DNA from: Actinoplanes sp. TBRC 11911
GTDB taxonomy: Bacteria; Actinomycetota; Actinomycetes; Mycobacteriales; Micromonosporaceae
Direction of reading: 5' to 3'
NCBI RefSeq assembly: GCF_012933445.1
Contig: NZ_JABBNC010000030.1
Location: forward strand, 62,001-126,000
Length of the DNA: 64,000 nucleotides
Shown here: piece by piece, positions 1 through 7,956 of the stretch
Position numbering within the stretch: the first letter of the stretch is position 1
Layout: each line of letters begins with the position of its first letter
The notes under the pieces: generated by a model
Told to the model about the DNA's origin: nothing
Seen by the model: the letters and a program-made list of their open reading frames with translations, nothing else
Databases searched by the model: none
Translations under genes and position numbers: made by a program

Positions 1-195
1 CTGCCGGCTCGTCGTGTCCGGGTTCCACTTGCCCTTCTGCGCGGACGACCGCTCGGCGTCATCGGCGAACGCGGGCGTGGCGGCGGTCGCGCCCAGGGCG
101 GCGGCTCCCGCACCGGCCAGCGCCGCGTTACGCAGGAACCCGCGCCGGCTCTGCCCCGCCTGCCGCGCGTCACCGCCTTCATGATGAACGGACAT
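1..195 (-). CDS. Tat-exported protein, N-terminal part only
   Basis: The gene starts at ATG 195 and runs off the left edge of the window, so only 65 residues are visible. A GGAGGGGGAG ribosome site sits just upstream of the ATG. The N-terminus has a twin-arginine signal: Arg17-Arg18 in SRRGFLR, then an Ala/Gly-rich hydrophobic stretch ending in a TPAFA cleavage site at about residue 46. The mature part begins with KGKWNPDTTS, which resembles the start of exported LamG/metallophosphoesterase proteins of actinomycetes. That family guess is weak. Export in folded form by the Tat system is the well-supported part. Confidence 0.75.
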   Translation of the reverse strand, partial: MSVHHEGGDARQAGQSRRGFLRNAALAGAGAAALGATAATPAFADDAERSSAQKGKWNPDTTSRQ

Positions 196-329
196 TGCTC
201 TCCCCCTCCGGGCGAAAATTCAGCGACCGGAGGTTCCCAGAGCCGATCCAATGGGGAGCAGACACCAGGTAACACGTTATGATCAACTGGCTGACCAGCC
301 TCAGCCCGCGCCGGAGCGTCCGCGTCCAT

Positions 330-570
330 TATGTGGGATGAACGTCCGCTGAGCGGGACCGGCGCCCACATCGTGGCGACGAGTTCACAACGTGAGATTT
401 TGCTCCACTATGGACATCCTTTCCTCCCGTTTCTAGGCCTTTGTTCGGCTGGTTTTCCTGGCTTGACGCGGACCTTGGAGACTTATGGCTCGCATGTGGG
501 CACAACTCTCCAAGGTCGCCGCAAAGTTCAGAGTGTGGTCGCGAACGCCACATTGTGGGATGCCGCCCGA
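330..570 (+). repeat. Dispersed palindromic element, copy 1
   Basis: The core at 472-516 is a 45-bp near-palindrome with arms ACCTTGGAG and CTCCAAGGT. On either side are shorter stretches shared with copies at 17.1/18.7, 27.7, 38.6 and 55.3 kb, such as a GGCCTTTGTT-like stretch on one side and a GTGGTCGCGAACGCCACAT-like stretch on the other. This copy has the same orientation as the 27.7-kb copy. No gene is supported across 196-759. Short open frames here are opposite-strand readings of the repeat. Confidence 0.75.
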
Positions 571-759
571 TACCAGGCAGAGCCCGGGCTGGCACGATGC
601 ATACCGGCGAGCGGACACCCCTCAGTGAGCCGTGCCGACAAAATCCGGATTTTTCGTATGACGACATGAAAAGTCATTCCAGGCCGCCCGCCGACACCCC
701 GGCCGTCGAGGACGTGCGGCGTGAACGGGAAACCACCTGGCCCCCCGTAGCATTCGATC

Positions 760-1131
760 GTGACGGAGACGAGGCGGGTTCGGGGTGTCTTGTTCGATTC
801 GGGTGGGGTGCTGTTACGGCCGGTCGGCGGGCGTTGGAATCCGCGGTACGACTTCGAGGAAATCGTCACGGCGCATCACCCCGGGACTCCGGTCGAACTG
901 TTCCCCGCGGCGTTCGCGGCGGGCCGGCGGGTGCTGGACGCGAGCGCGACGACGGCCAACCGCACCGAATACCACCGGGCGATGCTGCGCGTGCTGGGCG
1001 TCGACGAGCCGTCCGCCGAGCTGCTCCGGGAGCTTGAGGCGCCGGCCGCCGGGGAGGTATCGGCACCGCCATCCGTCCCGGTGATCAGGTCACTGGACGA
1101 GTTGCCGTCGATTGTCTCTGGTACGTCCTAG
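760..1131 (+). pseudogene. Broken HAD-family hydrolase (N-terminal remnant)
   Basis: From GTG 760 the frame reads a typical HAD motif I region (VLFDSGGVLLRP, about residues 10-21) followed by a helical cap-like segment to about residue 95. HAD hydrolases of this type use the motif-I aspartate to dephosphorylate small metabolites and are usually about 200-230 aa. Here similarity stops at about position 1050, the frame ends at 1131, and the motifs with the conserved Thr/Ser, Lys and GDxxxD are missing. It is a 3'-truncated relic. A short functional protein is unlikely. Confidence 0.6.
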
Positions 1132-1193
1132 CCGCGTGGTTGACGTCACCGGCGTTCCGGTGAACCACCGGAACCCGTTAGCGTCACATTGCC

Positions 1194-2075
1194 GTGGTGC
1201 TCGCATACCAATTCAACGAGCCGTACGAAATCCTGACGGCCGTCGCCGGCTTCTCCGGCCGGATCACCATGCAGGGGCTCGGCGACGGCGTGATGCTGAC
1301 GCGGGTTCGATCCGACGGTTCGGTCCGGACCGTCCCGAGGAACCGCCCCGGAACCCGCACAATGGGCAACGACCTGCTGATCTTCGACATGCACTTGGGC
1401 GGCGGCGCTCACGTGCGCCACTACGGCGAGGAGTCCGAACTCACCGCGGGCACCGCCCTGCTGTACGAAGGGCGCGGCCCGTGGGAGCTGACCACCACCC
1501 GCGACGGCGACGACTTACTCCTGCAATTCCCGCGCGGCATGCTACCGCTGCGTGCCGGCGAGATCACCGAGAGCTGCGCGCGCGTGCTGGACCTCCGGGC
1601 GCCGGCCCTGCAGGTGCTGACCGGTCATCTCGAATGGCTCGAATCAGCCGCCGACGACTTGAGCGCCCGGCAGCGTGCCGACGGCGGCCGGGCCGCGCTG
1701 GACATGCTCACCACGATCCTGCAGAACGCCGAGACCGTGGCCGCCGAGGAGCAGGTGCGCATCGAGACGTTGCAGGCGTACGTGCTGGAGCATCTCGCCG
1801 ACCCGGGCCTGACCACCGTGGAGCTGGCCCGCCGCCACCGCATCTCGCACCGGCAGGTCTACCGCCTTTTCGCCGGCACCGCGACGACGCCGAGTGCCTT
1901 CATCCGCGACCAACGGCTCCGCGCTGCACAATCCATTCTGACCGATCCCCGAAGTGCCGAGCTCGCCATCTCCACCATCGCGGAAAGCACCGGCTTCGTC
2001 GAGGTGCGAACCTTCGAGCGAGCATTCCGCCGCGCGTTCGGGCTGACTCCGGCGGCCTGGCGGCAAACACAATGA
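1194..2075 (+). CDS. AraC-family transcriptional regulator
   Basis: A 293-aa protein starting at GTG 1194. Residues 1-170 form a cupin-like N-terminal domain of the AraC-binding-like type. Residues 190-290 carry the two helix-turn-helix motifs of AraC regulators: LTTVELARRHRISHRQVYRLF, then ISTIAESTGFVEVRTFERAFRR, ending in the usual FGLTPAAWR. It should bind DNA as an effector-responsive activator. The neighbour downstream is an FAD monooxygenase on the same strand, but a strong hairpin at 2206-2241 separates them, so a shared transcript is doubtful. The ligand is unknown. Confidence 0.9.
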   Translation: MVLAYQFNEPYEILTAVAGFSGRITMQGLGDGVMLTRVRSDGSVRTVPRNRPGTRTMGNDLLIFDMHLGGGAHVRHYGEESELTAGTALLYEGRGPWELTTTRDGDDLLLQFPRGMLPLRAGEITESCARVLDLRAPALQVLTGHLEWLESAADDLSARQRADGGRAALDMLTTILQNAETVAAEEQVRIETLQAYVLEHLADPGLTTVELARRHRISHRQVYRLFAGTATTPSAFIRDQRLRAAQSILTDPRSAELAISTIAESTGFVEVRTFERAFRRAFGLTPAAWRQTQ

Positions 2076-2205
2076 GCGCGCGGATGACTGAACGATGCGC
2101 GGTCCGGTGCGTTTCCCTTAGCGCGCGGGACGATCCGTACTCCGAAGCTTGAGGTGCTGTTGGAGCGACGCTTCACCCCGGCCACGTGGGTCGACACGTG
2201 GTGGT

Positions 2206-2241
2206 CTTGCCCGGCCTTCGTTAATCAACAGGCCGGGCAAG
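2206..2241 (+). terminator. Hairpin terminator after the AraC gene
   Basis: Perfect 12-bp arms (CTTGCCCGGCCT and AGGCCGGGCAAG) flank a 12-base AT-richer loop. It lies 130 bp after the AraC stop and 40 bp before the FAD monooxygenase start. There is no long T tract, as is common for actinomycete terminators. Confidence 0.65.
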
Positions 2242-2281
2242 GCCCGCATCGTCATCGATGAATAGCTGAGGGAAACCGCAC

Positions 2282-3520
2282 ATGAAGCCGGGCGGCCAGG
2301 CAGTCGTCATCGGGGCAAGCGTCGCGGGACTGCTCGCGGCGCGCGCGTTGAGCCCTTTCTTCGAGACGGTGACCGTGCTGGATCGAGACACTCTCCCGTT
2401 GTCGCCGGTCCCACGGCGTGGGGTGCCGCAGGGCCGGCACGTGCATGCGTTGGCCGCCCGGGGAGCCGCGGGCCTCGAAGCACTGTTTCCCGGCTTCCTC
2501 GACGACCTGGCCGTGGCCGGCGTCCCGCACGGCGACGCTCAGGGCGATGCGGTGTGGTATCTGGACGGGCACCGGATGGCGCACGGCACGGTCGGTCTGC
2601 CGCTGTACCTGGTGACCAGGCCGCTGCTGGAGCACCTGATCCGGCAGCGCGTGCGGGACCTGCCCAACGTCGTGCTCCACCCGGAGGTCGAGGCGACCGG
2701 AGTGATCGTCGCAGGCGGGCGCGTCACCGGCGTCCAAGCCGGGCGTCCACTCCCGGCGGACCTGGTCGTCGACGCGGCGGGGCGCGGTTCGCGGGTGCCG
2801 GCGTGGCTCGGCCGGCTGGGCTATCCCCCGCCCGAGGAGACGACGATCCGGGAGAACCGGGTCTATGTGACCCGCCATTTCGAGGCGGACCCGGACCTGC
2901 TGGACGGCAAGCTGATGGTGGGCTCCACCTCGTACCCGGGCGTACCCCGAAGCGGCAGCGCCGTACGTCAGGAGGGCGACCGGATCGCGGTCATGATTAC
3001 CGGCCGTGCCGGCGAGCAGCCACCCACCGACGACGACGGCATGATCGCGTACGCCACCACCCTCGCGGCACCGCAGATCGCCGAAGTCCTGCGGACGGCA
3101 AAGCCACTCGATCGACCGACCACGATGCGCTACTCGCAGAGCTCGCTCCGGCACTTCGAGAAGCTCGTCGAGGGCTACCTCGTCGTCGGGGACGCGTTGT
3201 GCAGCTTGAACCCCACCTACGGGCAGGGCCAGGCGATCGCGGTCCTGGAGGCGGAGCTGATCGTGTCGCTGCTCTCGACCGGGCACGGCGACCTGGCTTC
3301 TCGTTACTTCCACCAGGTCGCGACGTTGCTGGCCGAGCCGTGGGCGCTCACCGCCGGCCGGCCGGATCAGGCGGCGGGCGGTTACCTGACCCGGTTGCGC
3401 GCCGCGACGGCGACGGATCCGGACCTGAGCGGCGCGTTCCTGCGCGTGGCGAACATGGCGGCGCCGATCGCCTCCTTGTTCACCCCGGACGTACGACGCC
3501 GCGTCCCGCCGGCTCCGTGA
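2282..3520 (+). CDS. FAD-dependent monooxygenase
   Basis: A 412-aa flavoprotein of the class A/PHBH-fold monooxygenase family. The ADP-binding fold is at residues 8-30 (VVIGASVAGLLAARAL). A DAAGRGSRV segment lies near residue 165, and the second FAD motif YLVVGDALCSLNPTYGQG near residue 300. The family hydroxylates or otherwise oxidises aromatic and polyketide substrates using NAD(P)H and O2. The sequence also resembles FAD oxidoreductases encoded beside antibiotic clusters. A GAGGG ribosome site precedes ATG 2282. The next gene is a SARP, which fits secondary metabolism, but no biosynthetic core enzyme is nearby. The substrate is not predictable. Confidence 0.88.
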   Translation: MKPGGQAVVIGASVAGLLAARALSPFFETVTVLDRDTLPLSPVPRRGVPQGRHVHALAARGAAGLEALFPGFLDDLAVAGVPHGDAQGDAVWYLDGHRMAHGTVGLPLYLVTRPLLEHLIRQRVRDLPNVVLHPEVEATGVIVAGGRVTGVQAGRPLPADLVVDAAGRGSRVPAWLGRLGYPPPEETTIRENRVYVTRHFEADPDLLDGKLMVGSTSYPGVPRSGSAVRQEGDRIAVMITGRAGEQPPTDDDGMIAYATTLAAPQIAEVLRTAKPLDRPTTMRYSQSSLRHFEKLVEGYLVVGDALCSLNPTYGQGQAIAVLEAELIVSLLSTGHGDLASRYFHQVATLLAEPWALTAGRPDQAAGGYLTRLRAATATDPDLSGAFLRVANMAAPIASLFTPDVRRRVPPAP

Positions 3521-3540
3521 TTACCGGCACATGCCCTCAT
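3519..3540 (+). promoter_or_regulatory. MarR-box operator, site 1
   Basis: TGATTACCGGCACATGCCC beginning at 3518 matches the shared consensus TGATTAYNGGCACATGCCC. A second half-like copy (CCGGCACAT) follows at 3544. It lies between the monooxygenase stop and the double SARP gene, so it probably controls the SARP. Confidence 0.7.
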
Positions 3541-3617
3541 TTTCCGGCACATCACCGCTGTACTGTCACGTTTCGTAACCCCGGGGGGAACGGAGAAGGC
3601 GCACGACTAGCGGGAGC

Positions 3618-5033
3618 CTGCGTTTCAGCGTCCTGGGACCGCTGCGCGCGTGGCGCGGCGAGGTCGAGCTGGACCTCGGCCCACGCCAGAAACGTCTCAT
3701 CCTCGCGTTGCTGCTGGCACGCGGCGACGACCCGACCGGCACCGGCGAATTTGTCCGCCTGCTGTGGAGTGAGGGCACGCCGCGCAGCGCGGTCAACACG
3801 GTCCACCGCTACGTCGGCGCGCTGCGACGGCTCTTCGAACCGGACCTGCCCGCCCGCACCCCCGGGCGCCGGCTGGTACGCGACGACCGGGGCTACCGGT
3901 TGATGGCACCGCCGGAAGCGGTCGACCTGTGGCTGTTCGCGCGCCGGCTGTCCGCGGCCCGGCAAGCGGCGGCCGACGGGGACCAGCAGGCGGCGGCGCG
4001 GCTCTACCCGAGCGCGCTGGCGCTCGTGCGCGGCCAGTGCGCGGCCAACGAGACGGCCCACGGCAACCGCCACCCGGCATTTACCGCGGTCGACCTGGAG
4101 GTTGTCGCGGCGGCGCAGGAGGCGGCCACGTCGGCGCTACGGGCCGGAAACACCGAACGCCTGCTGCCCGCGTTGCGACGGGTAGCCGCGCTGCATCCCC
4201 TTCACGAGCCCCTGCAGGCGGCGTTGATGACGGTGCTGGCTGCCGACGGCCGGCAGACCGAAGCCTTCCACCTGTACGAACAGAAGCGCGCACTGCTGTC
4301 CCGGGAACTCGGCGTGCGCCCGGGACCGGAGCTGAGTTCGGCTCACCTCGCCGTGCTGAGGCGACCGATCGCGCCGGCGTCGGGGGCCCGGCGCCCGGAC
4401 AGGATGACGACGGACGGCCTCCATCGATTCACCGTGCTGGGCCGGGTCCGGGCCTGGCACGGCGATCTCGAGATCGACCTGGGCACCCGGCAGCAGCGCG
4501 AGGTCTTCGCCCTGCTGGTGCTTCGCGCCGGGCGGGTGGTCCCGGTCCAGGAGTTCGTGGTGTTGCTGTGGGGGGACGCTCCCCCGCCGAGCGCGGCCAA
4601 CAGTGTCTATCGTTTTGCCGGTTCCCTGCGCCGGATCCTCGGCGGCGGGCCGGCCGTGCTACGTCCCGGCGACGGTGGCTATCGGCTCGATCTTCCGCCC
4701 GGAAGCACCGACCTCGACGTTTTCCGACGACTCCTCGGTCAGGCCAGGGCGGCGACATCCGGCGTCGAGGCCCGCGCCAAATTCGCCGCGGCGTTCGAGC
4801 TGGTCTCGGGCCGGTACGGCGGCCGGCCCGCCGACCGAGCTCAGCCCGCGGTCTTCGCCGCCATCGACGAGGAGATCGCGGCGGCGCTGCACGAAGCCGC
4901 GCTCACGCGGCGGCCTTCGGCTCCCGATCACGCACCCGGCGCGAGTGAGACGGCCGCGCCGCCGGCTCTTCGTCGCCGGTCGAGTAGGCACCGTCCCGCA
5001 GAGCCCGCAGCGCGTAATGGGCCCGGGACTTGA
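3618..5033 (+). CDS. Double SARP regulator (wHTH-BTAD-wHTH-partial BTAD)
   Basis: One uninterrupted frame encodes two SARP/AfsR-type DNA-binding units. Residues 1-95 are an OmpR-like winged helix (RFSVLGPLRAWRG), about 100-255 a BTAD domain, 269-360 a second winged helix (HRFTVLGRVRAWHG), and 360-430 the beginning of another BTAD that degrades into a basic tail. No ATG, GTG or TTG lies between the in-frame stop at 3576 and the conserved domain. CTG 3618 sits where the family normally has its Met, and an internal ATG at 4404 could start the second half alone. SARPs activate secondary-metabolite genes. The last 131 bp overlap the convergent sigma-factor gene. Confidence 0.75.
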   Translation: MRFSVLGPLRAWRGEVELDLGPRQKRLILALLLARGDDPTGTGEFVRLLWSEGTPRSAVNTVHRYVGALRRLFEPDLPARTPGRRLVRDDRGYRLMAPPEAVDLWLFARRLSAARQAAADGDQQAAARLYPSALALVRGQCAANETAHGNRHPAFTAVDLEVVAAAQEAATSALRAGNTERLLPALRRVAALHPLHEPLQAALMTVLAADGRQTEAFHLYEQKRALLSRELGVRPGPELSSAHLAVLRRPIAPASGARRPDRMTTDGLHRFTVLGRVRAWHGDLEIDLGTRQQREVFALLVLRAGRVVPVQEFVVLLWGDAPPPSAANSVYRFAGSLRRILGGGPAVLRPGDGGYRLDLPPGSTDLDVFRRLLGQARAATSGVEARAKFAAAFELVSGRYGGRPADRAQPAVFAAIDEEIAAALHEAALTRRPSAPDHAPGASETAAPPALRRRSSRHRPAEPAARNGPGT

Positions 5034-5553
5034 CCGTCCCGATCGGTGTTCCGAGCCGCTTCGCGAGCACCTCGCTCGATTCCCCGCCGACGTGCACGTC
5101 CAGCAGCAACTGTCGCTGCCCCGACGTCAGGGCCCGCCACGCCAGCGGAATCGAGACGGCCGCCAGAGCACTCGCCATCGTGTCGTCGTCGGCCGGCCTG
5201 GTCCGCGCCTTGGCGAGCTCGACCTCGGGCGGCCGGGCATTCCGCCGCCGTACCGCGTCGATGGTGAGACGCCGCGCCACCGTGAAGAGCCAGCTCAACG
5301 TCGACGGATCGTCCTGAAGATCATCCACGTGTTGCCAGGCGCGCAACATCACCTCCTGGAACAGGTCCTCGGCGGCATGCCGCTCGCCGTTGGCCAGCTT
5401 GCGAAGAAAACGCATCAGCGGCGCCGAATGACTGCGGTAGATCTGCGCCATTCGCTCCCGGCGAGCCGAATCGTCGGGCGGCTCCGGCGAACGAAACGAT
5501 TTCTCGGGTACCACGGTCGGACCTCTCAGGTCACGGAGGAACGAAGTCGTCAC
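4903..5553 (-). CDS. ECF RNA polymerase sigma factor
   Basis: A 216-aa sigma-70 family protein starting at GTG 5553. Region 2 is at about residues 40-105 (YRSHSAPLMRFLRK, AEDLFQEVMLRAWQ, LSWLFTVARRLTIDAVRRR). Region 4 is at about 130-185 (LTSGQRQLLLDVHVGGESSEVLAKRL and GTPIGTVKSRAHYALRALR). ECF factors redirect RNA polymerase to a small stress regulon and are often held by an anti-sigma factor. None is adjacent here. The basic C-terminal tail is unusual. The gene converges on and overlaps the 3' end of the double SARP by 131 bp. Confidence 0.9.
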   Translation of the reverse strand: MTTSFLRDLRGPTVVPEKSFRSPEPPDDSARRERMAQIYRSHSAPLMRFLRKLANGERHAAEDLFQEVMLRAWQHVDDLQDDPSTLSWLFTVARRLTIDAVRRRNARPPEVELAKARTRPADDDTMASALAAVSIPLAWRALTSGQRQLLLDVHVGGESSEVLAKRLGTPIGTVKSRAHYALRALRDGAYSTGDEEPAARPSHSRRVRDREPKAAA

Positions 5554-5715
5554 CCGCGACCTTACGCACCGGCCGGTGGATTTTTACTGAGCAAGGATCC
5601 CGCTCGCATTGACTACCGCATGCGACCGCGCCGAAACCTCACGTACCGGCGGGAAGATTGCGACGCGCGCGAACCAAATTTACCGCTGATACGCTTTCCG
5701 AACGAGTACAAAAGG

Positions 5716-6537
5716 GTGGGTGCCATCGATTCCGACCTGCGTTTCCAGATCCTCGGAAAGGTCCGTGTCCGCCGCGGCGAACGAGACCTGACGCCGACCG
5801 GGATGCAACAGAAGACAATCCTCGCCTTGCTACTGGCCAATGCCGGGCAGGTGGTTTCGCCGTACGCGCTGGTCGAGATTCTCTGGCCGGACGAACCGCC
5901 CGCCCGGGCGATGAACATTCTGCATCGGCACATCGTGGCGTTGCGGCGGCATTGGCAGCCGGATCTCCCGAACCGATCCGCGGGACGCTGGTTGCTGCGG
6001 CAGGCCGGTGGGTACCGGCTCGCCGTCGCCGAGGACTCGCTCGACCTGCTGCACTTCCGCCGGTTGATGACCGAAGCGGGCGCCGACGACACCGGGTCCG
6101 GTCTGCGGACATACGCCGAGGCCATCAATCTGTGGCAGGCGCCGGCGGCGGCGGACCTCGATCCCCGGGTCCGCGCGCACCCCGACATCGTCGAGGTCCG
6201 CTACGAATTCGGTGCCGCTTCCCGTGACTTCGCGCGCGCCGCCGTCCGTCTCGGCGAAGCGGCGTACGCGCTGCCGGTGCTCTTGCGGGCCATCGAATGC
6301 CAGCCTTTCGACGAGACGTTGCAGGCCCGGCTGATTCGCCTGCAGGCGGCCGCCGGACACCGCGCGGACGCGCTCGATCGCTACGAGTGGCTGCGCGAAC
6401 GACTGGCCGACGAGTTCGGCGTCGACCCGGCGCCGGAGCTACGCGAGGCGTACGAAAGCGTGTTTTGCAACCGCGCGAACGACCCCATGGAAACGGGAAC
6501 GGATGCGCGGGCAGGAAGTTGCCCGCCGCCCGAATAA
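5716..6537 (+). CDS. SARP-family regulator
   Basis: A 273-aa protein if translation starts at GTG 5716; longer upstream reading is antisense to the sigma factor. An AAAGG precedes the start directly. Residues 8-95 form the winged helix (LRFQILGKVRVRRG, QQKTILALLLANAGQVVS, LVEILWPDEPPARAMNILHRHI). Residues 105-255 form a BTAD domain ending in the usual LADEFGVDPAPELREAYE. It has the standard small-SARP architecture, with no NTPase or TPR extension. The stop is immediately followed by MarR-box site 2 and a MarR gene on the same strand. Its targets are unknown. Confidence 0.87.
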   Translation: MGAIDSDLRFQILGKVRVRRGERDLTPTGMQQKTILALLLANAGQVVSPYALVEILWPDEPPARAMNILHRHIVALRRHWQPDLPNRSAGRWLLRQAGGYRLAVAEDSLDLLHFRRLMTEAGADDTGSGLRTYAEAINLWQAPAAADLDPRVRAHPDIVEVRYEFGAASRDFARAAVRLGEAAYALPVLLRAIECQPFDETLQARLIRLQAAAGHRADALDRYEWLRERLADEFGVDPAPELREAYESVFCNRANDPMETGTDARAGSCPPPE

Positions 6538-6558
6538 GTGATTATGGGCACATGCCTG
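6538..6558 (+). promoter_or_regulatory. MarR-box operator, site 2
   Basis: TGATTATGGGCACATGCC starts one base after the SARP stop codon and is followed by partial repeats (GCATGTCCGGCATGC). It lies 45 bp before the GTG start of MarR regulator 1. Upstream in-frame starts (GTG 6538, ATG 6544) would fall inside the operator, which favours GTG 6601 and suggests autoregulation. Confidence 0.75.
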
Positions 6559-6600
6559 CATGTCCGGCATGCGGGCATCGGTCTCGTCGTTGCTCCCTGC

Positions 6601-7047
6601 GTGGAGACGCACGATGAAACGATCCGGCTGTGCTACGCGACGGCGACGCGAAAAGCATCGAGACGCCTGACCGCCCTGTATGACGAGGTGATGGCACCCT
6701 CCGGGCTGCGGTCGACCCAGTTCGCCATTCTCGGCGAACTCGCCCACGCCACGTCGCTCACGATCAACGAGCTGGCGGAACTCCTCGTGATGGACCGATC
6801 GGCGCTGGGTCACTCGTTGCGGCCGCTGCAGCGCGACGGCCTGATCAGCCTGGACAAGGACACCACCGATCGGCGCAGCGTGAACGTGTCGCTGACCCGC
6901 GAGGGCCGCCGGCGGTTCACCAAGGCAACGGTCCTGTGGAACGCGGCCCAGGAACGTGTCGAATCGGCGCTCGGCCTCACGCAGGCGGACCGGTTGCGCA
7001 CCAAGCTGCTCGGCATCGCCACCGACGACCGCCTCACCACACCCTGA
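6601..7047 (+). CDS. MarR-family regulator 1
   Basis: A 148-aa winged-helix repressor. I chose GTG 6601 because earlier in-frame starts lie in the operator. The recognition region reads LTINELAELLVMDRSALGHSLRPLQRDGLISLDKD with the wing DRRSVNVSLT; the C-terminal helices form the dimer interface. The core is almost identical to MarR regulator 2 at 13742-14203 (shared RKASRRLTALYDEVMAPSGL). MarR proteins of this kind are released from DNA by phenols, quinones or oxidants. It probably represses itself and neighbours through the nine sites between 3.5 and 15.0 kb. The inducer is not known. Confidence 0.88.
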   Translation: METHDETIRLCYATATRKASRRLTALYDEVMAPSGLRSTQFAILGELAHATSLTINELAELLVMDRSALGHSLRPLQRDGLISLDKDTTDRRSVNVSLTREGRRRFTKATVLWNAAQERVESALGLTQADRLRTKLLGIATDDRLTTP

Positions 7048-7054
7048 CCCACAT

Positions 7055-7741
7055 TCATTCCCGGTACGCCTCGACGACGCCCAGTGCGGCGCGATACGCC
7101 ACCGGATGCCGGCAGATCGCGATGCCACCGTCGGCGGCGACGTTGAGCATCGGGTGACCGTCGGCCGACCACGAGTCCAGGCGGTTGAGACCGGCGATGG
7201 CACCGGTCATGTCCGGGGATGCGGCGGCCAGCAGCGTGACCGTGCCGTCGACGTGCACCCACGTCGGGTCACCTCCGGCCTCGTGCAGCTCCGCCAGGTC
7301 CGCGACGGCGTTCAGGTTGTCGAACCCACCGGCGCCGGCGTCGCCGCACTCCACCGCCACGATTGTCGGACCGTGTATCCGGGCCAGCGCCCGCCGTAAC
7401 GCGTCCGGACTGATGCCGTTGCGGGTGTCGGAGTCCACGGTGACCACCGAACGGTCGCCGAAGCCGAGGATGCGCAGGGCCCGCCGCAGGTGGGCGGGCG
7501 CTCCGGCCTTGACGACGACGGTCACCGCCGGTGCCCCGATCAGTCCGTCGGCCTCGACGTCCCATCCCGCCTGCAGCAGCACCTCGTGCCGGGCGGCGGC
7601 GAGGCAGGAGACCGTAGCCATCTGACCACCCGTGACGAAATCGACGGAGCTCAGCGGCGGGAGCCCGAGAAGGTCGACGACGACCCGCTCGGCCGCCCGG
7701 CGCTCGGCGTCGAGTGCTGACTTCCGGTCGGAGCGCGGCAT
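7055..7741 (-). pseudogene. Degenerate PLP-dependent group II decarboxylase-like gene
   Basis: A 228-aa product that matches only the middle of group II (glutamate/aromatic amino acid type) decarboxylases, which are usually about 470 aa. The first ~100 residues and the C-terminal third are missing. A cofactor-region motif (VHVDGTVTLLAAASP) is present, but the strictly required PLP lysine in the normal DAHKWLN motif is replaced by proline (SADGHPMLN, CCG codon). It therefore cannot form the PLP Schiff base in the normal way. The gene still has an ATG start, a clean frame and MarR-box sites upstream. It is either a decaying relic or a protein with a non-catalytic role. Confidence 0.65.
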
Positions 7742-7812
7742 CGGTTACCCCGGGACGAGAACGCGGAACTTACGTACGGCCCAGAGTCCTTCGAATGTGG
7801 GCACACCCCCCA

Positions 7813-7834
7813 GTGATTACAGGCACATGCCCAT
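7813..7834 (+). promoter_or_regulatory. MarR-box operator, site 3
   Basis: TGATTACAGGCACATGCCC from 7814 is an almost perfect consensus match. It lies in the divergent promoter region between the decarboxylase-like gene (minus) and the MDR oxidoreductase (plus). Confidence 0.75.
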
Positions 7835-7875
7835 ACGAGAACTTTCGCCAGGCCGAGCACGTGGGGTGTCCGTCG

Positions 7876-7897
7876 TTACTAAGGGCGTATGCCCATT
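7876..7897 (+). promoter_or_regulatory. MarR-box operator, site 4
   Basis: TTACTAAGGGCGTATGCCC is a weaker match with the same symmetric GGGC(N4)GCCC core. It lies 62 bp after site 3 and about 60 bp before the MDR oxidoreductase start, so the two boxes may be bound together. Confidence 0.6.
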
Positions 7898-7956
7898 CTG
7901 AGGCATGCTGAAAGGGTGTCCACCCGAATTCGAGCCGAGGAAAAGGAGCTTGATCC

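Noticed and set aside
472..516. The 45-bp palindrome as a simple transcription terminator
   Set aside because: It lacks a T tract, occurs with a long conserved tail, and is found in both orientations relative to genes, so a dispersed element fits better. It may still stop transcription.
4603..5715. The upstream part of a 644-aa frame leading into the third SARP
   Set aside because: It overlaps the double SARP and is antisense to the sigma factor. SARP similarity begins only after GTG 5716.
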